Both the position numbers and the translations under genes were made by a program. Below, piece after piece: positions 18,334 through 27,733 of a DNA stretch of 64,000 bases (within the stretch, counting starts at the first letter, position 1; each line of letters starts with the position of its first letter). The stretch lies in the NCBI RefSeq assembly GCF_001438845.1, contig NZ_JQCL01000054.1, forward strand, positions 1 to 64,000, read 5' to 3'. The notes beneath the pieces are model-generated. The model saw nothing but the letters and a program-made list of their open reading frames with translations, was not told where the DNA came from and did no database searches. This DNA is from Lactiplantibacillus xiangfangensis (GTDB taxonomy: Bacteria > Bacillota > Bacilli > Lactobacillales > Lactobacillaceae).

Positions 18334-18349
18334 AGTAAAGCGTTTACAT
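18334..18349. promoter_or_regulatory. cre-like site in the reductase / LysR promoter region
   Basis: GTAAAGCGTTTAC is a palindrome with a three-base centre. The full minus-strand read ATGTAAACGCTTTAC matches cre except at the last two positions. It lies between the two divergent start codons. Confidence 0.45.
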
Positions 18350-18409
18350 TCTTTGTGGAACTGAGTAGAATTGTCCTCAGTAGAAGAAAAACTTCGGGTG
18401 GTTATGATG

Positions 18410-19297
18410 ATGTTTAAAAAAATCAATCTTTTCATCGATGTTATCGAACTAGGTAGTTTTCAAAAAGCGGCCCAGCGGAACTTTATTTCCCAACGGGCCG
18501 TCTCTCAGAGTATTAATCAGTTGGAAAACGAATTGGACTTTAAACTCTTTACACGGGGGAAAAACAAGATTTCCGTCACCCATGCTGGGCGTGAGTTTTA
18601 TTTAAAAAGTCGCGATTTAGTTAATAATTTCAACACTTCGATTGATAACATTCAAAAACAACAGCAAAATCAGTACCAAGATTTAAAGATTGGCTACTTT
18701 TCCCCGTTTGAAAGTACCCTACTAGCTAATCAAATTCTGAAAATCAAACGAGATCATATCATGAAGGTCAACCTAATCGTTAGCGAAGAAAGCGTGGAAC
18801 ACTTAATTTCTGACACCATCGCCGGACTATTAGATATGGCGTATATCATTGACTATGGTCACATTGACGATTTATTGGGTGACACTTTAACCAAGCAAAC
18901 GGTTTATCAAAATCAGATTAAAATTGGGATTAGCCAAATGAATCCGTACGCCAACTGTGATGCTTTACCCATTGACGTCTTGACGGAATACCCGATTCTC
19001 TATTACAGTCCTGAAGAATCCGACTATATTCGTAACGGTTTTGCTTCAACCTTACCCTTGTCCAATAATTCCTTTACAACCAAACGGATTGCTAGTATTG
19101 AACAAATGCAATTACTAGTTGCCACCGATACCGCTATTGCTCACTACCCAGGTGGGCTTACTGCGGTTCCACTAGCAGATAAAATCAATTTCAAATCCCT
19201 CAAAAATCAAACTAGTGACTATCGGATTCAAGCTATTTTTCAAAAGGATAGCCCGAAGATTGGGTTAATTCATCAATATTTATCCAGCTTCAAATAG
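18410..19297 (+). CDS. LysR-family regulator, divergent from the flavin reductase
   Basis: A LysR protein of about 295 aa with the N-terminal winged helix (FIDVIELGSFQKAAQRNFISQRAVSQSINQLENELDFKLF) and a periplasmic-binding-protein-like effector domain. Three ATGs occur at 18404, 18407 and 18410. The GGGTGG ribosome binding site at 18396 favours 18407 or 18410. A TTG farther upstream (18371) is unlikely. Divergent orientation to the reductase gene is the standard LysR arrangement, so it probably activates that gene in response to its substrate. Confidence 0.9.
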   Translation: MFKKINLFIDVIELGSFQKAAQRNFISQRAVSQSINQLENELDFKLFTRGKNKISVTHAGREFYLKSRDLVNNFNTSIDNIQKQQQNQYQDLKIGYFSPFESTLLANQILKIKRDHIMKVNLIVSEESVEHLISDTIAGLLDMAYIIDYGHIDDLLGDTLTKQTVYQNQIKIGISQMNPYANCDALPIDVLTEYPILYYSPEESDYIRNGFASTLPLSNNSFTTKRIASIEQMQLLVATDTAIAHYPGGLTAVPLADKINFKSLKNQTSDYRIQAIFQKDSPKIGLIHQYLSSFK

Positions 19298-19304
19298 GGC
19301 ACAT

Positions 19305-19352
19305 AAAAAACGGCCTAGTAAGATAACAAATAATCTTACTAGGCCGTTTTTT
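19305..19352. terminator. bidirectional terminator
   Basis: AAAAAACGGCCTAGTAAGAT pairs with ATCTTACTAGGCCGTTTTTT around a short A-rich loop. It lies between the converging LysR gene and the large surface protein gene. Confidence 0.93.
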
Positions 19353-19386
19353 CGCATAATCCGCTTCAACCGTTTGCCGTTAATTT

Positions 19387-22300
19387 TTATGGTTCTTCAT
19401 GCCGGTGCTTACCAAAGAAGCCAGCCAATCCCAGCATTCCCATCATAATGGTGCCGGTAATTGCTGCATAACTGGTCGTGTTTTCACTAGTCTTTGGTAG
19501 CTCAGCCGTTGTATTAACAGGGGCTTGTTTCGTCAGTGGCACGGGCTGTGGCTTACTCTGCATTCCATCCGCTACAACAACGGTCGTGATTGGATTCATC
19601 TGCTTCTGACGACTGTCATTTGACTGATCACCACTCGTTGAAGGATGGTCAGTACTGTCACCATCAGTGCCGGAATTACCCGGCTCAGTTGTTGACCCAC
19701 CATTATCACTATCGCCGTCATGACTATTATCTGGTTCTGTTGGCGTCTCACCATTATTGCCATCGCCGTCATGATTGTCATCCGGTTCTGTTGGTGTCTC
19801 ACCATTACCGCCATCACCGTTATGGTTGTCATCCGGTTCTGTTGGCGTCCCGCCATTATCGCCATCACCAGTACTGTTATCCGCCACTACGGTAATCGTG
19901 ACCGTCTTCGCCACTTGATTGCCAAACGCATCGGTATACCGATAGCTCACAGCATAACTTCCCGGCTTCGACGTATCAACCAAGTCAGCACCCGTTACCG
20001 TGATGTAATCTAGCCCCACTGCTTGACCAGTCGCGTCCGCCGCACTGATAAAGCTGTCCGCTGGTGTCCAAGTTTCACCCTGTTTTACCACCGCATCCTT
20101 AACTGACAAGCTAGACTGACTAGTCTTGACAGTAATATTAATCGTTTGCGTGGCTACGTTACCATAAATATCGGTGTACCGGTAAGTGACCTGATAGGTT
20201 CCAAGAGTTTTAGTATCCACCTTGTCAGCGTCAATTACCGTCACTTGATTAAAATCAGTTACGTGCTGGCCGTCAAACGTTACCGCCCGGTCAAAACTAT
20301 CCTCCGCGGCCCACTTTTGGCCTTGGACAATCGTCGTATCGTGGGCCACAACGCCAACTTGACTTTTAACCACCGTGACCGTAATTGTCTTAGTTGCTAC
20401 GTTGCCATAAATATCCGCATAACGGTAAGTCACCTGATAAGCACCCGGCTTTTTAGTATCCACTTTGTCAGCGTCAACCACTGTCACCTGATTAAAATCG
20501 GTCATGGGTTGGCCATCAAACGTCTCGGATTGCACAAAACTGTCTTGCGCGGTCCAACTTTGTCCCTGCACTAAAGTTGTATCTTTCACCGAAATTCCGA
20601 CCTGACTCTTGATAACCGTGACCGTAATCTTCTTAGTCGCCACATTGCCGTAAATATCCGTATAACGATAGGTCACCTGATAAGTTCCAGGAATTTTTGT
20701 ATCCACTTTATCGGCACCAACCACCGTTACTTGGCTAAAATCAGTCATGGGTTGGCCATCAAACGTCTGGGCCTGTACAAAACTATCTTGCGCGGTCCAA
20801 CTTTGTCCTTGCACGATAGTTGCGTCCTTAGCATCAATCCCAACTTGGCTCTTCATAACGGTTACCGTAATTGTCTTAGTTGCCACGTTACCGTAGATAT
20901 CCGTATAGCTGTAAGTCACCTGATAAATTCCAGGAGTTTTTGTATCCACTTTATCGGCACCAACCACCGTTACTTGGCTAAAATCAGTCATGAGTTGGCC
21001 ATCAAACGTCTGGGCTTGTACAAAACTGTCTTGTGCCGTCCAACTTTGACCTTGCACGATAGTGGCATCCTTAGCATCAATCCCAACTTTACTCTTCACA
21101 ACGGTTACCGTGATCTGTTTTTGGGCCTGATTGCCGTTAACATCAGTGTATTGATACGTCACCGTATACGTCCCGGGAGTTGTCAGATCGACTTTGTCAG
21201 CGTCAATCACGACGACTCGTTCCGGATCCGCTGGTTGCCCGTCAAACTCTAAAGCACCATCGAGGCTATCGCGCGCGGTCCATTTTTGATTTTGCGTAAG
21301 GGTCGTGTCGTGCGCCGTCACGGCCACCTTACTGGCAATGACTTGAATCGTCGCAGTCGCCGTGACCGGCTGCCCCACCGCATCACTATACTGGTACGTC
21401 ACTGTATAAGTCTTAGGCGTTGTCGTATCCACAGTCCCGATAGAAGTGACCTTACTAAGTAATAAGGTTTGCCCATTCAAATCAGTCCCAGCTACCAAGT
21501 TATCCGCTGGCTGCCATTGATTTGGCACGGTTTGATCAAGAACCGAATCTTTAACGGTTAACGATTTAAGGTTCTTCTGCCACACAAACGTATCCGCTAA
21601 AACGGCAGGGTCAGTCAAATTTAGTAAGTCCTTAGACGTAAACTGGTCATACTTAGAGTTGATCCAATAACCCGTATTGCCCTTGTATACATCGGGATCC
21701 GCAACAATGGCTGGTAAATTAACGCTAGTGCCATTCACCGTCAACCGGGTTTTAGCACCAAGCACTAATTTGCTCAATTGGTCCGTCCCAGCAAGCATGT
21801 CCGCTAACGTGGTGACCGATGACGTATCAAAACTAGATAGGTCAAGCGTCGATAGTGATCCATCGTTAGCGAACATGTTGCTCATATCCGTGACTTGACT
21901 AGTCTGCCAGTCTGACACGTTCACATCCGTTAAGTTAGGCAAGTTACTGAACATATCCTTATAGCTGGTGACGTGGTCAATTTGCCAACCACTGGCGTCC
22001 ACGTTGGCTAACTTCTGATACCCCGAGAAAAGTCCCATCAAATCTGTTAGCTGTGGTAAATTCCAGTTTTGAGCTGAAACGGTGGTCAGATTATCCAAGC
22101 CACTAAATAACGGCTTGATTTCTTTAAAGTTACTTAAATCCCAATTATCGGCAATGATCGTTTCGAGAGCCGTATCGTTGGCAAGGAGGTCCGTAAGATC
22201 AGTAATATTGCTTAGATCCCAGCCGCTGATATTGATGGTTTTTAAACTTGTTAAGTGTGTAAATAGAGACGCTAAACTAGTTATATTTTTATTGAATTTC

Positions 22301-23994
22301 AGATTACTAGCGTTTAAATTGACAACACCACTATATGTTTCCGTATACGGATTATCGCCAAACAATTTAGGTAGGTCAGTTACAGCATCTAAGTTCCAGC
22401 CGCTGATATTTAATGTATCCATACTAGTATATCCAAACATTTTAATCACTTTTTGAACATTACGCACATCCCACTTATGCAAATCTAAATTTTTCACACC
22501 AGAACCAGAAAACATCATCTCCATAGTGGTTACATTGCTGGTATTCCAATTTGAGACATCAAGGTTAGTCAAATTTTCAGTTCCGTTGAACATGCTCATT
22601 ACATTTGTGAAGCTACTAGTATCCCAACTCGAGACATCAAGATCAGTTATACTTGAACCACTAAACATTCCACCAAGATCTTGCAGTTTGCTAGTATCCC
22701 ATTTTGAAACATCTAACGATTTCAATTTCCACAAATAGCGAAAAGTTCCCTGCGCACTGACCAAGCTACTAGTGTCCCAATTAGCTACATTTAGGCTAGT
22801 TAACTCCTGATTCCCATTGAACATATAGTCCATATTAGTAACATGTCTGACATCCCAACCACTAAGGTCAAGGGTTTTCAATGCAACATCTTGTTGAAAT
22901 ACATACGACATATCTGTAACTTTTTCAGTATCCAGGTAGTCAAGGTGTGTAAACGTCGTTGCGTTCGCTAGCCCATTAAATAACCCATACAGACTTTTTT
23001 CCGCAACAGATGGGCCATCAAAAATAACCGATTTTACCTGACTGGTGTAGCCCTCCCATGGTCGTAACGTTACATCTCCTGGACTGGTTCCGAATGTCCC
23101 CGCACCAATGTGCAACTCCCCATCGCTGTTTAACGTCCACTGACTAGTTCCGCCCCAGACATTCCCAGTTGCCACTTCGGTAACAACTGGTTCAGCCGCA
23201 TCCATTAGCGATCGACTAGCCTTACTAGTTCTCAGCATACTTGCCATCATGCCACCCGCATCAGTCAAGTTATCAACTGGTACTAACAGTTCGTTAGTTG
23301 CTCCTGACACCGTCGAGCTCAGTTCTTCCGTAGTCATTGATTCCGCTGGCTGTTCTTGCATCGGCGCTTCTGATTGGCCGGTCGCCGCACCCTTTGTTTC
23401 TTCTTCGACCACTTCATTGGGCCGCTGTCCATCAGCTGTTGGCGTTGCGGGTTCTTCTGAATTTGATCGTGCCGGATTAGTTGGGCCCGCTGACTGTTCT
23501 TGAGCCGGTACTTCTGGTTGACCATTTTCCGCATCTTGTTGTTTCGGTTCAACCACCTTATCCGGGGATTGTTCACCTATCTCAGCTACCGGAGATTCGA
23601 CCTTTAACTCCGATTTCACAGGTGTTGCTGAACTGGGATCCTGTGGCTTTGGCGCTTGTGACGTATCCTGGTCAGCCTGATGCTCTGACTGACTAACCGT
23701 TTTGTGAAGCTGATCTTGATCGCTGATGGCAGCGGTTACATTTTCATTCGATGCTTGACTGCCTGGCTCCTCTTTTAGTGTCACTGTTGGTTTTTCAGTT
23801 GAAACGGCTCCCGGTGTAACTTGGCTAACAGTGCCATTCTCAGCCGGATTCACTTCATCCGCTTGAACCAGCAAGCTTCCTTGCCACATTGTCGCCAGTA
23901 CGATCCCCGCGAACAGCCAATAACGCCCTTTTTTATACATTTTATAATGTGTTACCTGGTCAGATTGAAACAACCCTTGATTATTTTTTCCCAT
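19387..23994 (-). CDS. large LPXTG cell-wall-anchored protein with BspA-type and Ig-like repeats
   Basis: About 1535 aa. Order: KxYKxGKxW-type signal peptide (YKMYKKGRYW then a hydrophobic segment and VQA cut site); a Pro/Glu/Gln-rich low-complexity stretch; about sixteen 24-residue BspA/DUF285 leucine-rich units of the form LDLSGWDVRHVTNMDYMF; seven Ig-like repeats of about 70-81 aa; a DNHDGDGNNGETPTEP linker repeat; and an LPKTS sorting signal with membrane anchor and basic tail. It should be fixed to peptidoglycan by sortase and face outwards, probably in adhesion. The ligand is unknown. The first ATG (24045) has no ribosome binding site, whereas 23994 follows GAGGGG at 12 bases. Neighbouring Ig repeats are nearly identical, so repeat number may vary between strains. 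Confidence 0.92.
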   Translation of the reverse strand: MGKNNQGLFQSDQVTHYKMYKKGRYWLFAGIVLATMWQGSLLVQADEVNPAENGTVSQVTPGAVSTEKPTVTLKEEPGSQASNENVTAAISDQDQLHKTVSQSEHQADQDTSQAPKPQDPSSATPVKSELKVESPVAEIGEQSPDKVVEPKQQDAENGQPEVPAQEQSAGPTNPARSNSEEPATPTADGQRPNEVVEEETKGAATGQSEAPMQEQPAESMTTEELSSTVSGATNELLVPVDNLTDAGGMMASMLRTSKASRSLMDAAEPVVTEVATGNVWGGTSQWTLNSDGELHIGAGTFGTSPGDVTLRPWEGYTSQVKSVIFDGPSVAEKSLYGLFNGLANATTFTHLDYLDTEKVTDMSYVFQQDVALKTLDLSGWDVRHVTNMDYMFNGNQELTSLNVANWDTSSLVSAQGTFRYLWKLKSLDVSKWDTSKLQDLGGMFSGSSITDLDVSSWDTSSFTNVMSMFNGTENLTNLDVSNWNTSNVTTMEMMFSGSGVKNLDLHKWDVRNVQKVIKMFGYTSMDTLNISGWNLDAVTDLPKLFGDNPYTETYSGVVNLNASNLKFNKNITSLASLFTHLTSLKTINISGWDLSNITDLTDLLANDTALETIIADNWDLSNFKEIKPLFSGLDNLTTVSAQNWNLPQLTDLMGLFSGYQKLANVDASGWQIDHVTSYKDMFSNLPNLTDVNVSDWQTSQVTDMSNMFANDGSLSTLDLSSFDTSSVTTLADMLAGTDQLSKLVLGAKTRLTVNGTSVNLPAIVADPDVYKGNTGYWINSKYDQFTSKDLLNLTDPAVLADTFVWQKNLKSLTVKDSVLDQTVPNQWQPADNLVAGTDLNGQTLLLSKVTSIGTVDTTTPKTYTVTYQYSDAVGQPVTATATIQVIASKVAVTAHDTTLTQNQKWTARDSLDGALEFDGQPADPERVVVIDADKVDLTTPGTYTVTYQYTDVNGNQAQKQITVTVVKSKVGIDAKDATIVQGQSWTAQDSFVQAQTFDGQLMTDFSQVTVVGADKVDTKTPGIYQVTYSYTDIYGNVATKTITVTVMKSQVGIDAKDATIVQGQSWTAQDSFVQAQTFDGQPMTDFSQVTVVGADKVDTKIPGTYQVTYRYTDIYGNVATKKITVTVIKSQVGISVKDTTLVQGQSWTAQDSFVQSETFDGQPMTDFNQVTVVDADKVDTKKPGAYQVTYRYADIYGNVATKTITVTVVKSQVGVVAHDTTIVQGQKWAAEDSFDRAVTFDGQHVTDFNQVTVIDADKVDTKTLGTYQVTYRYTDIYGNVATQTINITVKTSQSSLSVKDAVVKQGETWTPADSFISAADATGQAVGLDYITVTGADLVDTSKPGSYAVSYRYTDAFGNQVAKTVTITVVADNSTGDGDNGGTPTEPDDNHNGDGGNGETPTEPDDNHDGDGNNGETPTEPDNSHDGDSDNGGSTTEPGNSGTDGDSTDHPSTSGDQSNDSRQKQMNPITTVVVADGMQSKPQPVPLTKQAPVNTTAELPKTSENTTSYAAITGTIMMGMLGLAGFFGKHRHEEP
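19690..19870. repeat. 51-bp tandem repeats coding for the wall linker
   Basis: About three and a half copies of a 51-base unit encode the 17-residue EPDDNHDGDGNNGETPT linker of the surface protein. Units differ by a few bases, so slippage or recombination could change the copy number. Confidence 0.85.
20120..21110. repeat. 243-bp tandem repeats coding for Ig-like domains
   Basis: Four adjacent units of exactly 243 bases (81 codons) are highly similar at the DNA level. The two in the middle differ by only a few codons. More divergent units flank them on both sides. The similarity implies recent duplication or ongoing gene conversion. Confidence 0.85.
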
Positions 23995-24090
23995 TCCAAA
24001 TACACGCCCCTCTTTATTGCACAACCGTCTCGGACACCGCTTCATTAGAAAAATAATATGCTAACATCATTAACTTCGTCCATCATCAAC

Positions 24091-24096
24091 AGTATA
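24091..24096 (-). promoter_or_regulatory. -10 box of the large surface protein gene
   Basis: Minus-strand TATACT preceded by TGG gives an extended -10 element. A GTCAAA at 18 bases is a weak -35. The transcription start would be about 90 bases before the chosen start codon. The rest of 24046-24284 shows no gene. Confidence 0.45.
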
Positions 24097-24284
24097 CCAC
24101 CAAAACTAAATCATTTTGACTTTAGGCTACCCCATTTCAAAATTGCGACCAAGCCCGCATACTCCAAGTATTTACACGCTAAATCATTCAAAGCGATTAA
24201 CGTCCAGCTTAATCAGTTGACTTGCCCCACCAAAAACCATACGCTCTTGGTATATCTTCCTACTTATTCAAAGGAGTGATCTAT

Positions 24285-25949
24285 TTGAAGTACGTTATTA
24301 TCGGTGGCGTTGCTGGTGGCATGTCCGCCGCGACCCGCTTACGACGCTTAGATGAAACGGCTGAAATTGTCGTTTACGACCAGGGGCCCTTCGTTTCATT
24401 TGCCAACTGCGGTCTTCCCTTCCACTTATCGGGAGAAATTGCGGAACGTAGCGAATTAATTGTAAAAACGCCCGCGCAACTTCACGAGCGTTTCAATATC
24501 GACGTTTATCCTAATCACAAGGTGACCGCAATTTCACCTGAACAACGACAAGTTCAAGTCGAACACGCCCATCAGACTGAAACCGTTGCTTACGACAAAC
24601 TCGTGCTTGCGACCGGTGCGCAGCCCATCGTGCCGACCCTTCCCGGAATTGACGCTGCCCACAACGTCTTCACGCTTCGCAACATTCCCGACCTTGATCA
24701 GATCATGGCGGCTGTTCAGAATACTGATCATCACCGGGTCCTCATTGTCGGTGGTGGCTTTATTGGACTGGAAGTCGCTGAAAATTTGCGCTTGCGCGGC
24801 CTAGCCGTCACGCTCGTTGAACAGGCACCCCACGTCTTACCACCGCTAGATGAAGAAATGGCCGCGCCCCTCAAAACTGAGCTCCAAACAAACGGCGTCA
24901 CAGTCATTACTGGAACCGCCATCGCTAGTTTTGAAAACGCCGGTCACACCGCCATTCTGAGTGATGAAACGACCATCGATACTGATCTGACCATCATGTC
25001 CATCGGTGTGCGTCCCGCCAGTCAGCTCGCAAAATCAGCCGGCTTAAAACTTGGCTGGCGTGACGGAATCGTTGTCAACGACCACTATCAAACTAGTGAT
25101 CCTAACATTTACGCGATTGGGGACGCCATCCTAGTCAAACAACAGATCGACGGTCAGCCAGCCTTGATTGCCCTCGCTTCGCCAGCTAATCGCCAAGGAC
25201 GGCAAGTCGCCGACAACCTTGCCGGTATCAACCGCTTAAACCGCGGTAGTATCGGGACGGCAATCGTCCGCGTCTTTAATTTGACCGCCGCTTCCACGGG
25301 CCTAAACGAACGGGCCGTCCAACAACTTGGCTTACCTTACCAAGTCGTTCACACCCGTACGATGGACCACGCCAGCTATTACCCGGGAAGTGAACCCATC
25401 ACGCTCAAATTGATTTTCAGTCCGGATACCGGCAAAATTTACGGTGCACAGGGGATCGGCAAAGCCGGCGTCGACAAACGGATCGACATTATTGCGACCG
25501 CCATCAAGGGACATTTAACGGTTGCCGACCTACCGGAACTGGAATTAACGTACGCACCCCCGTACGGCGCTGCTAAGGACCCAGTCAATATGCTCGGCTA
25601 CGCGGCGCTTAACTTGGTAGAGGGCCTCAGCAAGAATATCCAGTGGTACGATTTGCCCGCCGCACTAGCCGCTGGCAAACAACTTCTAGATGTTCGTGGC
25701 GCGGATGAGCTAGCAGCGGGACACTTTAAAAACGCCATCAACATTCCACTAGAACAGCTCCGCGCCCGCTTAGGTGAACTCGATCCTAAACAAACCTACA
25801 TTGTGAGCTGTTTCAGTGGTCAACGGAGCTACATGGCGGAACGTATTTTGCGTCAACACGGCTTCACCGTCGAGAATCTGGACGGGGCGTTTTCGTTATA
25901 CGCCGCCGTTCGTCCCGAAGAGCTCGTGGGCCTACCATCGTCCAACTAA
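24285..25949 (+). CDS. CoA-disulfide reductase fused to a rhodanese domain
   Basis: A 554-aa FAD/NAD(P)H disulfide oxidoreductase. The FAD motif IIGGVAGGMSAATRLRR is at the N-terminus, the single redox cysteine lies in SFANCGLPFHLSGE (about residue 43), a second Rossmann motif VLIVGGGFIGLEVAENL is near residue 152, and a C-terminal rhodanese domain carries the active cysteine in VSCFSGQRS. Such CoADR-Rhd fusions reduce CoA disulfide, CoA persulfide or polysulfide and act in thiol redox balance. The start is TTG at 24285, seven bases after AAAGGAG. The upstream ATG at 24222 adds 21 residues unlike the family. Monocistronic with its own terminator. Confidence 0.92.
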   Translation: MKYVIIGGVAGGMSAATRLRRLDETAEIVVYDQGPFVSFANCGLPFHLSGEIAERSELIVKTPAQLHERFNIDVYPNHKVTAISPEQRQVQVEHAHQTETVAYDKLVLATGAQPIVPTLPGIDAAHNVFTLRNIPDLDQIMAAVQNTDHHRVLIVGGGFIGLEVAENLRLRGLAVTLVEQAPHVLPPLDEEMAAPLKTELQTNGVTVITGTAIASFENAGHTAILSDETTIDTDLTIMSIGVRPASQLAKSAGLKLGWRDGIVVNDHYQTSDPNIYAIGDAILVKQQIDGQPALIALASPANRQGRQVADNLAGINRLNRGSIGTAIVRVFNLTAASTGLNERAVQQLGLPYQVVHTRTMDHASYYPGSEPITLKLIFSPDTGKIYGAQGIGKAGVDKRIDIIATAIKGHLTVADLPELELTYAPPYGAAKDPVNMLGYAALNLVEGLSKNIQWYDLPAALAAGKQLLDVRGADELAAGHFKNAINIPLEQLRARLGELDPKQTYIVSCFSGQRSYMAERILRQHGFTVENLDGAFSLYAAVRPEELVGLPSSN

Positions 25950-25963
25950 TCCGATGACCTAAT

Positions 25964-26006
25964 AAAAACCGTGTTTGTGGACCATTCGTCTACAAACACG
26001 GTTTTT
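25964..26006 (+). terminator. terminator of the CoA-disulfide reductase gene
   Basis: AAAAACCGTGTTTGT pairs with ACAAACACGGTTTTT, with T and A tracts on either side. It is 15 bases past the stop codon. Confidence 0.92.
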
Positions 26007-26085
26007 GCTTCCGTTTGGACAAATGCCCTAATTTAAACTGCCATTTATGATAAAGTTGATTTAGCGTCTTTTTAGACAACAACTC

Positions 26086-26471
26086 AAGGTTGAAAGCATT
26101 AAATCAGACACAAATCGTTGTCATATCAAAGGTTAACGATAAAAAAATAGGATGCTTCATCGCTTCGTCAGGCAGAATAATCTTACTATTGTTATTTCCA
26201 TCAGATAATCGGAGGACACAACTGATGACATCGGTCGTGAAGGTGGCGTTGGCGCGGCGCTTTTTTTGCCGGGCTTATACCACGGACAGTCCGGGACAGC
26301 TGTCATTCAAAGATCGTTCCGGGCGAGGGACTAGACCGATCCCCAGGCTAGATCCGGTCCCACGACCGATGTCATCAGTTGCGACCGGAATAGCTTATAA
26401 ACAGCTAATTTTGTTGGTCCAGACATTGATGCAACGGTAACTAATCCTTAAATTTAAGTTTCAACCTTTAG
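26086..26471 (+). repeat. structured intergenic repeat, copy B, with flanking direct repeats
   Basis: Left end CTCAAGGTTGAAAG, right end TTTCAACCTTTAG: a terminal inverted repeat. The direct repeat TTTAGACAACAAC borders both ends (from 26071 and again from 26467), the best target-duplication candidate in the family. The left module is cut short after GTCAGGCAGAA. The cloverleaf is at 26210-26389; its stem with GTGGCG and ATACCAC ends and its stem GGACTAG/CTAGATCC are kept, the third hairpin is eroded. It sits between the reductase terminator and the MFS start, in the promoter or leader of the permease gene. Confidence 0.8.
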
Positions 26472-26504
26472 ACAACAACCTATAAAAGATTGGGAGTTTT
26501 TTTC

Positions 26505-27677
26505 ATGACAAAGTATCGGTGGCAGGCAAGTGCCTTAGTTTTAGTAACGTTTATGTTGGGCTGTAACGAGTTTATGGTCGTCGGGGTCCTTTCAGATATC
26601 GCACGCTCACTGCGCGTCACCGTAGCGACCGCGGGATACCTCGTCACGATTTTTGCCATCGTTTATGCCGTTAGCACGCCGCTGATTACGATTCTATCCA
26701 ACCGCTTTAGCCGCTATAAAACGCTGATGACCTTACTGGTCATCTTTTTGCTCGGAAATACTTGGAGTGGCTTCACCACCAGCTATGGGTGGTTTTTAGT
26801 GTCCCGAATGCTGACCGCAGCGGTTGCTGGCGCCATCGAATCCCTCGTTATCCTGTTTGCAAACGACATTGCGCCCCGCCACAAACGGGCGATGCTAATC
26901 TCTTGGATTGCCGCCGGCTTCAGCATCGCCTCAGTCGTAGGCGTTCCAATCGGTACCGCCATCAGTACGGCCACTAGTTGGCACGTCGCCTTTCACTTGA
27001 TTTCAGTACTCAGTTTGCTGACCGTCATCGTGATGGCTTGCCTGCTCCCACGACACTTGCCGCAAACCCCGGGTAGCATCAAGGATCAACTCGTCTTATT
27101 GACGGACAAACGAATCTACCTAGGTGCCTTACTGATCCTCTTTTCAGCCGCGGCCATGTACGCCTACTACACTTATATTCGCCCGCTACTAACGACGGGA
27201 CTCGGCTTCAACACGACCGCACTCAACTGGTTGTTGTTCGTCATCGGTTTAGTTAGTATCATGGGGAACCGCTTGTCCGGCACGGTCGCTGAACACCGTG
27301 GCTTAAAAATTATGCCGCGCTTTTATTTAATTGATATCGTTTTGCTATTATTGTTTCCACTTGCAATGAACAACCAGCTAACGGGCTTTGGTATACTGGT
27401 CATTTTGACCTTACTGATTTCGGTCGTTAACTCACCGATTCAAATTCACTTTTTGGACGTTGCTGAGGCCGACTATCCCCAAGCACTCTTGCTGGCGTCG
27501 TCACTCAACGCCATCTTCTTTAACGTTGGGATCTCAGTGGGTTCCGCAGCCGCTTCCATGGTTTTAGCCCATTCAGGTCTCAAGCAACTTGGACTGGGTG
27601 GTGCCGTCTTCTCCGGACTGGCCCTGCTCACAACCATCACGCTAAACCGAGTCATTGCGCAACATCACGCACGTTAA
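26505..27677 (+). CDS. MFS transporter (DHA1 / AraJ-like)
   Basis: A 390-aa, 12-segment major facilitator protein of the drug:proton antiporter-1 / sugar-efflux (AraJ, YdhP) branch, seen in the N-terminal LVTFMLGCNEFMVVGVLSDI segment, which is characteristic of that group. It probably exports a small solute. The substrate cannot be told. I chose the ATG at 26505, eight bases after GGGAG, over a TTG at 26490. Its start lies 34 bases after repeat copy B, so its promoter is within or at the edge of that repeat. Confidence 0.85.
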   Translation: MTKYRWQASALVLVTFMLGCNEFMVVGVLSDIARSLRVTVATAGYLVTIFAIVYAVSTPLITILSNRFSRYKTLMTLLVIFLLGNTWSGFTTSYGWFLVSRMLTAAVAGAIESLVILFANDIAPRHKRAMLISWIAAGFSIASVVGVPIGTAISTATSWHVAFHLISVLSLLTVIVMACLLPRHLPQTPGSIKDQLVLLTDKRIYLGALLILFSAAAMYAYYTYIRPLLTTGLGFNTTALNWLLFVIGLVSIMGNRLSGTVAEHRGLKIMPRFYLIDIVLLLLFPLAMNNQLTGFGILVILTLLISVVNSPIQIHFLDVAEADYPQALLLASSLNAIFFNVGISVGSAAASMVLAHSGLKQLGLGGAVFSGLALLTTITLNRVIAQHHAR

Positions 27678-27683
27678 AATTAA

Positions 27684-27728
27684 GACTAAAAACGCCCTTC
27701 AGAAAATTTTCTGAAAGGCGTTTTTAGT
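27684..27728. terminator. bidirectional terminator
   Basis: ACTAAAAACGCC...TTCAGAAAA pairs with TTTTCTGAA...GGCGTTTTTAGT between the converging MFS and GH125 genes. Confidence 0.92.
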
Positions 27729-27733
27729 TTCCG

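Noticed and set aside
20120-21110. Regularly spaced direct repeats that could suggest a CRISPR array
   Set aside because: The units are 243 bp, in frame and protein-coding Ig-like domains. There are no short repeats with unique spacers and no cas genes.
19590-21252. Plus-strand frames opposite the large surface-protein gene, themselves repetitive (His/Tyr-rich or with recurring LAIKRLG motifs)
   Set aside because: They are antisense shadows of the tandem repeats, with no ribosome binding sites. The minus strand codes a complete, recognisable LPXTG protein.
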